The notes: generated by a model from the sequence alone, not told the origin. DNA of 64,000 nt from Flavobacterium sp. AED (GCF_000812945.1 NZ_JSYM01000001.1:1-64000), one strand, 5' to 3'. Numbered from the stretch's first letter, positions 37,066 to 46,125 are shown. Made by a program: numbers and translations.

Positions 37066-38179
37066 TTGTTTTTTAATTGAGTTTTATATAAAAAAGCTTG
37101 AGATTGATAAAAGATTTTTTGTTTCCCATTATAAAAATATCTTTTTAATGATGAAGTGCTTTATTGCCATTTTTCATCATTTAAGTTTTACTAAAAAAGC
37201 GGACTAATTTTCGTTTACTATCTGCATTAAAATCAAAGCCATTTCAATAATAGTGATTTGGCTTTGATTTTATCTTTTATAAACAACTTGGTTTTTTATT
37301 TATCATTATCATTTCGTCTTACATTTCGAAAGAATAAAAAACAATGTTTTAAATTCTTATGGTGTTACCAAAATATTAAAAAAAGAAATCCATTTTAATA
37401 ATTTAAGATTCTCAATAATGTCCTGAAATGGGTGTCTAAAAATCAGTATAAATACAATTAAATGATTAAAATGCAAGAACGATTTGTTGTCTTTAACATT
37501 ATTTTTTGATTAACAAAATTTAAGTAATAAAAATATTAATTAATTGATAATCAATTAGTTAACGAGTTTTTTAGTATTAATATTTTACTGCTGTAAAGCT
37601 TTTCCTAGCGAACTATGTTCTTTGTCGGGTATAACAGAATGTTGTCTTGTTTGGCTTTATTTTTTTTTCGTTTTTTGATGTAATACCTAACTTTGGTTTA
37701 ACAAAAAATTATTTGATTTGAGTTGTTTGTCAAACAACTTTCAAATTATTAAAAGGATCTTTTTGTTTCCCCATAATAAAATATCCTTGTATGATGGAGT
37801 ACTTCATAAAATTATTTTTTGAAGATGTTTCGTTTATCTGCAAGTTTTCTCTTTGAATCTGAAAACTTTTGTTTACCCTGTTTTTATTATTTTTAATTCG
37901 AATCATTTTTAAAATCAATATTTTAAATTGTTTTAAAAAAGTGTTTTTTGTTCATAAATGGATATGGTTTTGCATATTCAGTTTATTGAAAGTATACTTC
38001 ATCAATCTATTTTTTGAAGCTGGTTATTTTTTAGTAGTTATCTCAAATCGGTAAACTTCTTATTTTTTCTAATTATGGTATTAAAATACAATTTATGAGA
38101 CAAAACCCTTTAATTTTTCGGAAACCCAAATTCTACTAATGCTTTCTTATTAATAATATGGTCTTAAAACCAAATTATT
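37066..38179 (+). other. Long non-coding leader region of surface protein 2
   Basis: About 1.1 kb. It contains a degenerate leader element (about 37118-37200, with AATGATGAA/TTCATCATT hairpin), the duplicated block 37462-37870 with a -7 box TAACTTTG at 37688-37695, leader element R4 (37762-37871), and a diverged half element at about 37985-38060 (CTTCA...TGAAG). Short reading frames here have no coding character. Confidence 0.6.
37762..37871 (+). repeat. Leader element, copy R4
   Basis: TGTTTCCCCATAATAAAATA, GATGGAGTACTTCATAAA, CTTCA...TGAAG, GATGTTTCGTTTATCTGC, then AAGTTTTC/GAAAACTT around TCTTTGAATCT. Closest to R1. Confidence 0.65.
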
Positions 38180-39763
38180 ATGAAAAAAATTATCTCTTTT
38201 AAGATAAAAAGTATGCAAGAATATTGTTGTACTTTTTTCCAACTTTTAAACGTAAGTTTTTCAAAATTTAATTTCATAACTCCTATTTATTGGCGTCAGT
38301 CATATACTTTACCACTTATGTTGACAGCAATTTTAATGACAGGTTATAAAGTTAATGCGCAGGGGTCCATTAAAGGTATTGTGCCAGTACAGCACCCCAT
38401 TGGGGGATCTGGAGTTGATGGCGATGCTTGGGCTCATGAACCTATTGGATCTATATACGAAAATGTAGGAGACTTGTTTGATAAGCTTTACGACCCGGTC
38501 AACAATCCAACCCATACGGTTAATCATGGTGTGCTTGACTTAACAACAGGAGCGCTTCTGTACCCTGGCTCCACTTTTTTTCTGCAGGATCGTTATCAAA
38601 ATGATCTGACTATATTCACTCTCTCGAACAAAATAAATGATAATCCAAACACCTATACTTGGGGTGCAGGATCTTCACCTAACAAAAATGAAATCCAAAA
38701 TGCGGGTGCTCATTTTAGTTATGGTGACAGTTCTATTCGTGGTGGAGATGGTGTTACTGGTGCATTTGGGGACCCTAATGATTTGTGGTGTCTTTTTGCA
38801 GGAGATCGTCAGGTAACTAATGGAAGCAGTTATATTGATTTCGAGTTTTTACAAAAATCTTTAACAATTACGGGTGCCACATTCGGTCCTCTAGATCCTG
38901 CTACTGGTACTGCCCCAATTACTGGTGGTAGTGGTGGTTTTGCTACTGAAGGAACCCAAGGAGGTCGAACAGTAGGGGATATTTTGGTCACTATTGAATT
39001 TACCCAAGGTGGGGGAGATGCCAATGTAGTGATTCGGAAATGGACACAAATAGGAACCGGAGTATATGAATATGTAATTGTGCCAAACAATGCTCCCGGT
39101 ATCGCAGGAAATATTTATTGTACGAATAATACAGTAACTACTACGGTACCTTTTGATGCATATGGAACCACTCCAGGGACCTATGCCCCTAATCAATGGG
39201 CTGAAGGGGCTATCAATCTTACAAAAGTATTCGAAGCAACTAATAATCCTTGCTTAGTTATAAGTACGTTGTTTGTTAGAACAAGATCTTCAGGAAATTC
39301 AGCGCAATCGGAACTAAAGGATTTTCCTGGAGCTCCAATTCAGTTGAAATTGTGTTCGGATAAAACACCTCCTGTGATTTCAGCCTTACCAGAGGCGACC
39401 ACTATCAATTGTCCATCAATTCCGGCTTTTGCAACACCAACTGCAACGGATAATTGTACATTAAAATCGTTGACTTCTACTGATGTAACTACACCAGGTA
39501 ATTGTGCCGGTAATTACAGCGTGACCAGAACCTGGACTGCTACGGATGATTGTGGAAACACATCAACAGCTACACAAACGATCAATGTTCATGACGTTAC
39601 AGCACCGGTAATCGCAGCTTTACCAGCCGCATCCACTATCAATTGTCCAGCAGTACCATCATTCGCACAAGCTACCGCAACAGATGCTTGTGATGCTTCC
39701 GTGACGTTGACCTTTGCCGATGTAAGAACCGATGGAAAAAATGTCCAGGTAATTACAGCGTAA
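38180..39763 (+). CDS. T9SS surface protein 2, 5' part (frameshifted)
   Basis: 527 residues ending early. Long polar N-terminus, signal helix 'LPLMLTAILMTGYKVNAQ' (cleavage near 55), then the same N-terminal domain as surface protein 1 ('SSPNKNEIQNAGAHFSYGD', 'DRQVTNGSSYIDFEFLQKS', 'ELKDFPGAPIQLKLCSDK') and one and a half HYR-like repeats ('NCAGNYSVTRTWTATDDCGN'). The frame breaks in the second repeat at an A-run (39736-39741) and stops at 39763. The missing remainder continues in the -1 frame from 39742. Read together the protein would have about 848 residues. This may be a sequencing error, a phase-variable gene, a pseudogene or programmed frameshifting. Confidence 0.85.
   Translation: MKKIISFKIKSMQEYCCTFFQLLNVSFSKFNFITPIYWRQSYTLPLMLTAILMTGYKVNAQGSIKGIVPVQHPIGGSGVDGDAWAHEPIGSIYENVGDLFDKLYDPVNNPTHTVNHGVLDLTTGALLYPGSTFFLQDRYQNDLTIFTLSNKINDNPNTYTWGAGSSPNKNEIQNAGAHFSYGDSSIRGGDGVTGAFGDPNDLWCLFAGDRQVTNGSSYIDFEFLQKSLTITGATFGPLDPATGTAPITGGSGGFATEGTQGGRTVGDILVTIEFTQGGGDANVVIRKWTQIGTGVYEYVIVPNNAPGIAGNIYCTNNTVTTTVPFDAYGTTPGTYAPNQWAEGAINLTKVFEATNNPCLVISTLFVRTRSSGNSAQSELKDFPGAPIQLKLCSDKTPPVISALPEATTINCPSIPAFATPTATDNCTLKSLTSTDVTTPGNCAGNYSVTRTWTATDDCGNTSTATQTINVHDVTAPVIAALPAASTINCPAVPSFAQATATDACDASVTLTFADVRTDGKNVQVITA
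39736..39742 (+). other. Slippery heptamer A AAA AAT at the frameshift
   Basis: In the reading frame of 38180-39763 the codons are GGA AAA AAT, giving X XXY YYZ = A AAA AAT. A -1 slip puts the next codon at TGT (39742), which restores the repeat sequence 'CPGNYSVTRTWTATDDCGN'. The zero-frame stop is seven codons further on. Confidence 0.55.
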
Positions 39764-40725
39764 CCAGAACCTGGACCGCAACCGATGATTGTGGCAACCA
39801 TTCTTCTGCAACACAAACAATCAATGTCCATGACGTTACACCACCAACGCTTACTTGCCCAGCTGGTGAAACAGTTGCATGTGGTGCAACACCAGTCTTT
39901 GGTATTCCAACAGTAAGTGATAGTTGTGATTCAAATCCAATCATTAATGATTTGGGAATTACTACAACAAATAATGCAGATGGTTCAGTGACCTATACAA
40001 AAACCTGGACAGCTACTGATGCTTGTGGTAATACATCAATTTCCTGCAGCCAAAGTATTATAGTACCTGCATGTGAAGGATGTACTTTAGGATATTGGAA
40101 AAACCATACTGACAGATGGTGTTCTTCTTACACTCCTTCTATGTTGTTTGGTAATGTGTTTGTAAATGCACCGTCTAATTTTGCTAATTTAACTTTACTG
40201 CAAGCTCTAAATTTAGGAGGCGGAGGTATTTATAATTTAGCTCGTCAAGGCGTAGCCGCTTTATTGAATGCTTGTAGTGATGAAGTTGATTATCCAGCAC
40301 CTTATGGTAGTAATACTCAATCAGTAATAAATGCTGTTAACTCAGCCTATTTAGCTGGAGGAAGCGCGCCTGGAACATTGGCAACTCAACTGGATATTCT
40401 TAATAATTCAGGTTGTCCATTGGGCGGAACTAGTGCTACCCATAAAGAAGTTGGTTCTAGCACTAACGCTGATTTTACTGCTTATCCCGTTCCTTTCAAA
40501 GATATACTTACGATCAGATACGATTTTGATTATGTGTCTGATGTAGTAATCGATGTATATGATGCACAGGGGATTTCAGTGCTTTCAAAAAAGGATACCA
40601 ATAGTTATTTGAACAAAGAAATCTCGTTACACCTTCATTCCTATAGAGGTCAAGAACAGGTTTATATTGTGAAAGTAACTACTGATCGAGGTAGCAGTGT
40701 AAAAAAAGTAATGTCTTCCAAATAG
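39742..40725 (+). CDS. T9SS surface protein 2, 3' part (frameshifted)
   Basis: Continues surface protein 2 in the -1 frame with no own start codon before an internal TTG at 39952. It encodes the end of the second repeat, a diverged third repeat ('TCPAGETVACGATPVFGIP'), a Cys-rich module 'CTLGYWKNHTDRW' to 'AYLAGGSAPGTL', and the T9SS sorting domain ('FTAYPVPFKDILTIRYDFDY' to 'KKVMSSK'). The GYWKNH module occurs in various secreted bacterial proteins and has no known function. Without the shift the product lacks the sorting domain and could not be placed on the surface. Confidence 0.75.
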   Translation, partial: CPGNYSVTRTWTATDDCGNHSSATQTINVHDVTPPTLTCPAGETVACGATPVFGIPTVSDSCDSNPIINDLGITTTNNADGSVTYTKTWTATDACGNTSISCSQSIIVPACEGCTLGYWKNHTDRWCSSYTPSMLFGNVFVNAPSNFANLTLLQALNLGGGGIYNLARQGVAALLNACSDEVDYPAPYGSNTQSVINAVNSAYLAGGSAPGTLATQLDILNNSGCPLGGTSATHKEVGSSTNADFTAYPVPFKDILTIRYDFDYVSDVVIDVYDAQGISVLSKKDTNSYLNKEISLHLHSYRGQEQVYIVKVTTDRGSSVKKVMSSK

Positions 40726-40783
40726 ATTTTAAATAATTGTCTAATCCTTAAAAAATAAATGAAATGGATTAGAGTATAAAATA

Positions 40784-40817
40784 AAACCTCGGAAGTGAAA
40801 ACTTTCGAGGTTTTTTT
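40784..40817 (+). terminator. Terminator of surface protein 2
   Basis: AAACCTCGGAAGT, loop GAAA, ACTTTCGAGGTTT and a run of T. A clean intrinsic terminator. Confidence 0.85.
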
Positions 40818-40915
40818 AACTCAGTAATTAATTTTTATTTTATAAAAAACAATCAAATTTAAAGTTGGTTTTTTATAAAATTGCTTGATGGTTAATAAAA
40901 AAGTTTTAGCTATTA

Positions 40916-41000
40916 CTTCCCACAATACAATATCCTTTTGATGATGATGTGTTTCATAAAATCGTTTATGAGGATGTATTGCTATAGTAAGTTTTGACTA
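40916..41000 (+). repeat. Leader element, copy R5
   Basis: TACTTCCCACAATACAATAT, GATGATGATGTGTTTCATAA, hairpin TCATAAA/TTTATGA (loop ATCG), GGATGTATTGCTATAGTAAG. First of the pair in front of surface protein 3. Confidence 0.55.
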
Positions 41001-41092
41001 TCAAAACGTAAGCTTTCTCTTTTTTTATTCTAACTTTTTTTATTTAAAAATTAGGTTTTTTTAAGCCCCATTTGGTTACTAAAAGGTTGTTT

Positions 41093-41199
41093 ATTCCCCA
41101 AAATAAAATATGCTTTTGATGATGGAGTTCTTCATAAAGTAGTTTATGAAGGTGTATTGTTTTTTCTAAAAGTTTTCAGTTCCCAGTCTGCTAGTTTCG
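41093..41199 (+). repeat. Leader element, copy R6
   Basis: TTCCCCAAAATAAAATATGC, GATGATGGAGTTCTTCATAA, perfect hairpin CTTCATAAA/TTTATGAAG (loop GTAG), GGTGTATTGTTTTTTCT, CCCAGTCTG. It ends 36 bases before the start codon of surface protein 3, like R2 before surface protein 1. Confidence 0.65.
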
Positions 41200-41235
41200 T
41201 ACTATATAACAACTATGGTTTTAAACTTTATTATC

Positions 41236-43848
41236 ATGGAAAAAAATTCACTTCTGACGTTTTTCGACGTTTTATTGCGCAAAATTAATTCTTGCTTTAT
41301 ACCGAAAAACACAATTTCTACATTAGGTTTAAAAATACCTAGTTTATTCTATTTTAATCCTCAATCACAAAAAACGGATCTTACAAAACGATATTCCCAT
41401 AATAATGTTTCAAAATCAGGGTTTGGGGGATTCTTTTTTTCTTTTGTAAACATGATGCTATTTTTATTAATATGTTTCTTGTTTTTTTCTGCACAAATCA
41501 ATGCACAGGTGCTTCCCGGAATAGCTACTGTTAATACACCAACAGGAGGTTTTCAAATTGAAGGTGATCTGCAAGCTAATACACCAATTGCTGGTAAAGG
41601 TGACTGGTTGCCAGGTGTTGCGGGTAGTGGTGGTAGTGTTTTAACTGTAGCAGGCACACCAGTTAATGCTTTAACAACTTTTCATTTAACGGATCTTTAT
41701 AATACATCGGAAAATAATTTTTCGGGCGGTAAAAAGTTTAATGACAACCCAAATCTCTGGACTTGGACAAGTAACAGTGCACTTGGTAAATGCGATATAA
41801 ACAATGCATTATTTCACTTTACAACTGCTCCATATACAGATCCAGTAACACATGTAAATTCGATTCACACCTGGCTTATTGTAGCAGCCGACCGACGCAG
41901 TAACAGTGGTAATGCCTACATAGATTTTGAATTGCTGCAAAATACAATGACAGATAATCCTAATGGCACTTTTTCTTCTGCGGGTCCAAACAATGGGCGA
42001 ACCAAAGGAGATATTCTTTTAACGCTGGCTCTAACAAATGGTGGAGGTGCTGCTGAGTTTTTTGTAAATAAATGGGACTTGGTGGGTGGTATTTATGATT
42101 ATGTTGACAAAACATCCTCTACTCCCGCAGGATCTGTTTACGCTTCTACCAATGCGGGAAACGTTCCCGTATCTTTTAGCGCTTTTGGTCTCAATCAATA
42201 TTCTTCCAATTTATTTGTAGAAGCCGCTATAGACCTGACAGCATTGCTTGGTGCAATTGATCCCTGTACAAGTCTGGGAGTAAAAACATTATTCATCAAG
42301 ACGAAAACTTCCCAATCTCCTACCGCTACTATCGTTGATTTTATAAATGCAAAACAGGTATCCCTGCAAATTGGGTTGGCAAATGCCGGTTTGGATCAAT
42401 CACAATGTGGAAGTGTTTTCTCCGTTACTGGAACAGCCACCCCAAGCCCCGGAGATGCAATTAGCTCAACAACATGGAGTGTTTTTTCTGGAACTGCAGC
42501 CATTACAAGTCCTTCATCGGCAACCAGCAATATAACCGTTACAGGCTCTTCTGCCACTTTACGTTACACAGTAAACACTATTCGTGGATGTACAGTTTAT
42601 GATGATGTTGTCTTAGAAGTTTTAACGCCTCCAACTGCCAATGCAGGCAGCGATGTGACAATAAATTGTACTACTACAAGTACCACTTTGGTAGCCAGCG
42701 GGGGCGTTTCCTATTCTTGGTCACCTGCAACGGGATTGAGTGCAACAAATATTGCCAATCCTGTAGCTACACCAGCGACTACAACAACTTATACCGTAAC
42801 GGTAACAGGGGCAAATGGATGTACAAAAACAGATGATGTAATAGTGACTGTTACTACAACAACTTATACCGTAACGGTAACAGGAGCAAATGGATGTACA
42901 AAAACAGATGATGTAATAGTGACTGTCACGCCAGCAACTACAACAACTTATACTGTAACGGTAACAGGGGCAAATGGATGTACAAAAACAGATGATGTAA
43001 TAGTGACTGTTGACAAAGCATTACCGTCAGCCAATGCTGGCAGCGATGTGACAATAAATTGCACCACTACGAGTACAACTTTGGGAGCCAGCGGAGGTGT
43101 TTCCTATTCCTGGTCACCTGCAACGGGATTGAGTGCAACAAATATTGCCAATCCTGTAGCCACACCAGCTACTACAACAACCTATACCGTAACGGTAACA
43201 GGAGCAAATGGATGTACGAAAACAGATAGTGTAATTGTAACAGTTGATAAAGCATCACCTTTAGCTCCAGTTGTTTGCGTTGTTCAGCCTTCTCTTTGTG
43301 GACCAACAACAGGATCAGTTACTATCCTTAATCCAATAGGTTCCGATTATGTGTACAGTATTGATAATGGTACTACCTGGCAGGCAGCTACTGTATTTTC
43401 TTCTTTAGCTCCAGGTTCAGTAACGGGTATAAAAGTTAAAAAACTAAGTTCTGGCTGTATCTCAGACCCTGCAGATTGTAGTGCTTCAAATTGTCCAGCA
43501 CCATCTCTAGCTAAAATTGCTAATCCAGATACTAAAACAACAGAAACAATTGCTCCTATAGAAACAAGTCTAACTGCTAAAACTGCAAACTCAGGGTTTG
43601 ATGCGTATCCTGTTCCTTTCAAAGACCAGCTTACAATCAAATACAAATTTGATTATGTATCTGATGTGAAAATTGAGGTGTTTAATGCGCAAGGTATTTC
43701 AATATTTTCTAAAATGGATACCAATAGTTATTTGAACAAAGAAATTGCGCTAGACCTTAAATTAAGTAGAGGAAAAGAGCAAGTATATATTGTCAAACTA
43801 ACTACTAATCGTGGAAGTAGTGTGAAAAAAGTAATGTCTTCCAAATAA
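41236..43848 (+). CDS. T9SS surface protein 3 with PKD-like repeats
   Basis: 870 residues from the ATG at 41236, chosen because 'MEKNSLLTFFDVLLRKINSC' aligns with the start of surface protein 1. A long polar N-terminus precedes the signal helix 'MMLFLLICFLFFSAQINAQ' (cleavage near 92). The paralogous N-terminal domain follows ('DRRSNSGNAYIDFELLQNTM'). Then come PKD/Ig-like repeats ('ANAGSDVTINCTTTSTTL', 'SYSWSPATGLSATNIANPVA', 'TTYTVTVTGANGCTKTDDVI'); parts are locally duplicated. The T9SS sorting domain closes the protein ('FDAYPVPFKDQLTIKYKFDY'). Probably an exported surface adhesin. Confidence 0.87.
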   Translation: MEKNSLLTFFDVLLRKINSCFIPKNTISTLGLKIPSLFYFNPQSQKTDLTKRYSHNNVSKSGFGGFFFSFVNMMLFLLICFLFFSAQINAQVLPGIATVNTPTGGFQIEGDLQANTPIAGKGDWLPGVAGSGGSVLTVAGTPVNALTTFHLTDLYNTSENNFSGGKKFNDNPNLWTWTSNSALGKCDINNALFHFTTAPYTDPVTHVNSIHTWLIVAADRRSNSGNAYIDFELLQNTMTDNPNGTFSSAGPNNGRTKGDILLTLALTNGGGAAEFFVNKWDLVGGIYDYVDKTSSTPAGSVYASTNAGNVPVSFSAFGLNQYSSNLFVEAAIDLTALLGAIDPCTSLGVKTLFIKTKTSQSPTATIVDFINAKQVSLQIGLANAGLDQSQCGSVFSVTGTATPSPGDAISSTTWSVFSGTAAITSPSSATSNITVTGSSATLRYTVNTIRGCTVYDDVVLEVLTPPTANAGSDVTINCTTTSTTLVASGGVSYSWSPATGLSATNIANPVATPATTTTYTVTVTGANGCTKTDDVIVTVTTTTYTVTVTGANGCTKTDDVIVTVTPATTTTYTVTVTGANGCTKTDDVIVTVDKALPSANAGSDVTINCTTTSTTLGASGGVSYSWSPATGLSATNIANPVATPATTTTYTVTVTGANGCTKTDSVIVTVDKASPLAPVVCVVQPSLCGPTTGSVTILNPIGSDYVYSIDNGTTWQAATVFSSLAPGSVTGIKVKKLSSGCISDPADCSASNCPAPSLAKIANPDTKTTETIAPIETSLTAKTANSGFDAYPVPFKDQLTIKYKFDYVSDVKIEVFNAQGISIFSKMDTNSYLNKEIALDLKLSRGKEQVYIVKLTTNRGSSVKKVMSSK
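42778..43020 (+). repeat. Local tandem duplication in surface protein 3
   Basis: The segment coding TTTYTVTVTGANGCTKTDD starts at 42778, 42853 and 42937 (75 and 84 bp apart), nearly identical each time. Only the C-terminal third of the PKD-like unit is repeated. Confidence 0.8.
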
Positions 43849-43870
43849 TTTTAAAAACCAATTTTAACTG

Positions 43871-43901
43871 AAAAGCATCCGTTTAAGCGGATGCTTTTTT
43901 T
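43871..43901 (+). terminator. Terminator of surface protein 3
   Basis: AAAAGCATCCG, loop TTTAA, CGGATGCTTTTTTT: a 10-bp stem and T-run. Confidence 0.85.
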
Positions 43902-43926
43902 GTTTACTTATTTTAATAGGCAAATG

Positions 43927-44505
43927 TTAAACAGTAATTTTATCTAATTTTAAATACTCAATATGCAATTCATCTTCTTTTAAATCAGTTACGGATTTTG
44001 TAATCTTTAAGGAGTACCGTTCTTTAAATTGTTTGTTCAATATATCCGATATATTGTAAATATCATCCACATCGATACCATATTTATCATCAATATGGGA
44101 AGTAGCTCCCTTGAAACCACAATGTTTATAGAAAGTGGTTTTCTTGGCATTTTTGGAAGCCAACCCTAAACTTTTGGCAACAGAAAGTATTTTATAATGG
44201 TATTCTTCAAATTCATTTTCTTTATAACCACCCAAATTAATAAAAAATAATTTTTCAGGAGCAGTAGTTGGAGCTGCATCTTTGATACTAATTTCAATCG
44301 AATAATTATCGACTACAGCAACTTCTCTCCAGGCATCAATATGTATTTTTCCTTTGGCTTCGGGCCAAAAAACTTTCATCTGTGGAATTAAATTTTTTAA
44401 AGAATTTCCAATTCCAAAAAAAATATCATGCTGCTCCGTAAGCCTTCCTTCCGGCTTGCAGCCCAGCATTACCATGTATAATTTAAGTTCTTCTTTCATA
44501 TTCAA
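43927..44505 (-). CDS. DUF1543 protein
   Basis: 192 residues. 'LYMVMLGCKPEGRLTEQHDIFFGIGNSLKNLIP' and 'KIHIDAWREVAVVDNYSIEI' are the DUF1543 hallmarks, with 'LFFINLGGYKENEFEEYHYKILSVA' further on. The C-terminal half contains 'HIDDKYGIDVDDIYNISDIL'. Cytoplasmic, function unknown. The start could be Met1 or Met3 (44499). Confidence 0.88.
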   Translation of the reverse strand: MNMKEELKLYMVMLGCKPEGRLTEQHDIFFGIGNSLKNLIPQMKVFWPEAKGKIHIDAWREVAVVDNYSIEISIKDAAPTTAPEKLFFINLGGYKENEFEEYHYKILSVAKSLGLASKNAKKTTFYKHCGFKGATSHIDDKYGIDVDDIYNISDILNKQFKERYSLKITKSVTDLKEDELHIEYLKLDKITV

Positions 44506-44585
44506 ATATACATTTTTTTATAAAAAGATACTTTGGCACAATTCATGAATGTATAAAAAAAATGAACCATTAAAATATTTAAATC

Positions 44586-45086
44586 ATGAAAAAAATACTT
44601 ACCCTTTTAGCCATTGCAGGATTATTTAGTTTGCAAAGTTGTACCGTAACGGATAACGGACCTATTGTTGATAATCCTACTAGCCAAGTATTTGAAGTTA
44701 ATGCTTCTTTTACTTCTAATAATAACTACAGTAAATTAATCACTTTTAGTTATCCCATTTATTCTTCGGATGTAGTATTAGTATACCGATTATCCGGTAC
44801 AACTTCACAGGGTGGTGATATATGGAAATTATTGCCTGAAACACATTATTTTAGTGATGGAACACTTGATTTTGGTTATGATCAAGATTATACTACAAGA
44901 GATGTAAATGTATTTATGATTGGAAATGATTTGCAATCGGTTTCTACGGATTTTAGATTGAATCAAGTCTTAAGAGTTGTTATTGTCCCTGGAGGTTATG
45001 CAACTTCGATAAATAAAAATAGTTTTGAAGCGGTTATGGCGACTTTAAAATTAAATGAAAGTCAAATTCAAAAAATTCAAATGTAA
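44586..45086 (+). CDS. Lipoprotein of unknown function
   Basis: 166 residues with lipobox LQSC (Cys19) after 'ILTLLAIAGLFS'. The body 'VFEVNASFTSNNNYSKLITFSYP' and 'DVNVFMIGNDLQSVSTDFRLNQVLRVVIVPGGYA' looks beta-rich. Related short lipoproteins are common in Flavobacterium, but I cannot name a family with certainty. A terminator follows. Confidence 0.8.
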   Translation: MKKILTLLAIAGLFSLQSCTVTDNGPIVDNPTSQVFEVNASFTSNNNYSKLITFSYPIYSSDVVLVYRLSGTTSQGGDIWKLLPETHYFSDGTLDFGYDQDYTTRDVNVFMIGNDLQSVSTDFRLNQVLRVVIVPGGYATSINKNSFEAVMATLKLNESQIQKIQM

Positions 45087-45103
45087 TTTTAGAAGTATAC
45101 ACA

Positions 45104-45136
45104 TAAAAAAAGGGAATCGAAAGACTCCCTTTTTTT
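45104..45136. terminator. Bidirectional terminator
   Basis: AAAAAAAGGGAATC, loop GAAA, GACTCCCTTTTTTT between the convergent lipoprotein and terC-like genes. Confidence 0.85.
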
Positions 45137-45165
45137 ATGGTTTTATTTTTATGATATAATGTAGA

Positions 45166-46125
45166 TTAGCTATTTTCTTCAGCAACTTCTTCTTTACCCA
45201 TTTTTATAGATACAATGATTCCGACCAATAGCGAAACAGCTATAAAAGCTAACGATACCCATTCAGGCATTTCGATAAAATCGTGAAGTAACATTTTGAG
45301 TCCCACAAAAGTTAAAATAGCAATAAGACTGTATTCTAAATGGGCAAATTTTTCTAACATATTGGCCAAAAAGAAATACATGGAACGTAATCCTAATATC
45401 GCAAAAATATTAGAACTGAAAACTAAAAAAGGATCATTTGTAATAGCTAAAATTGCAGGAACACTATCAAGTGCAAATACAACATCCATGACTTCAATAA
45501 CTACCAAGGCCACAAATAACGGAGTTGCAGCAGTAATATGCCTTCTTTTTACAAAAAAATGTTCTTTGTCCATGTGATTGGAGATAGGCATCAGTTTCTT
45601 AAGGCTCTTGTAAATAAAAGATTTTTTTGGTTCAAATTTTTCATCTTCACCGGTGAATAACATCCGCATTGCGGTATAAACCAAAAATGCTCCAAAAAGA
45701 TAGGTTGTCCACGAGAATTTATTAATCAGTAAAACACCAAAATAAATCATTGTCCCTCTAAAAATGATTGCTCCCAATATTCCCCAAAACAAAACCCGAT
45801 GTTGGTATTTTTGGGGTATTTTGAATGCAGAAAAAATTATGGCAATAACAAATATATTGTCAATACTAAGGGATAATTCGATCAAATATCCTGTTATGAA
45901 TTTCATCGATGCAGCTATTGGTTTCAATCCATCCGGATTTGAAATGTAATTATTACCGTATAGCCAATAGATTACTCCAGAAAATAAAAAAGATAATGCT
46001 ACCCATATAGCAGTCCATTTGCCAGCTTCCTTCGAACTGACAATATGTGGCGTTTTGTTGAAAACACCTAAATCGAGTGCAAGAAATAGTAATACGGCAG
46101 CTAAAAATGAAATCCAGACAATCAT
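45166..46125 (-). CDS. TerC/Alx family membrane protein
   Basis: 319 residues with about nine membrane helices. 'DLGVFNKTPHIVSSKEAGKWTAIWVALSF', 'ELSLSIDNIFVIAIIFSAFKIP' and 'VVIEVMDVVFALDSVPAILAIT' contain the conserved acidic residues in the membrane that define TerC/Alx. Members are linked to Mn2+ export or metallation of exported enzymes, and to tellurite resistance in plasmid-borne clusters; no ter cluster is here, so manganese handling is more likely. Confidence 0.93.
   Translation of the reverse strand: MIVWISFLAAVLLFLALDLGVFNKTPHIVSSKEAGKWTAIWVALSFLFSGVIYWLYGNNYISNPDGLKPIAASMKFITGYLIELSLSIDNIFVIAIIFSAFKIPQKYQHRVLFWGILGAIIFRGTMIYFGVLLINKFSWTTYLFGAFLVYTAMRMLFTGEDEKFEPKKSFIYKSLKKLMPISNHMDKEHFFVKRRHITAATPLFVALVVIEVMDVVFALDSVPAILAITNDPFLVFSSNIFAILGLRSMYFFLANMLEKFAHLEYSLIAILTFVGLKMLLHDFIEMPEWVSLAFIAVSLLVGIIVSIKMGKEEVAEENS

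Noticed and set aside
37730..38054. Two 61-62 codon frames in the leader of surface protein 2
   Set aside because: They lie over the repeated leader element, have no ribosome site, and do not persist in the duplicate leader at 32.2-32.8 kb.
45166..46125. Tellurite resistance cluster
   Set aside because: Only the TerC/Alx-type protein is present, with no terD, terZ or related genes nearby.
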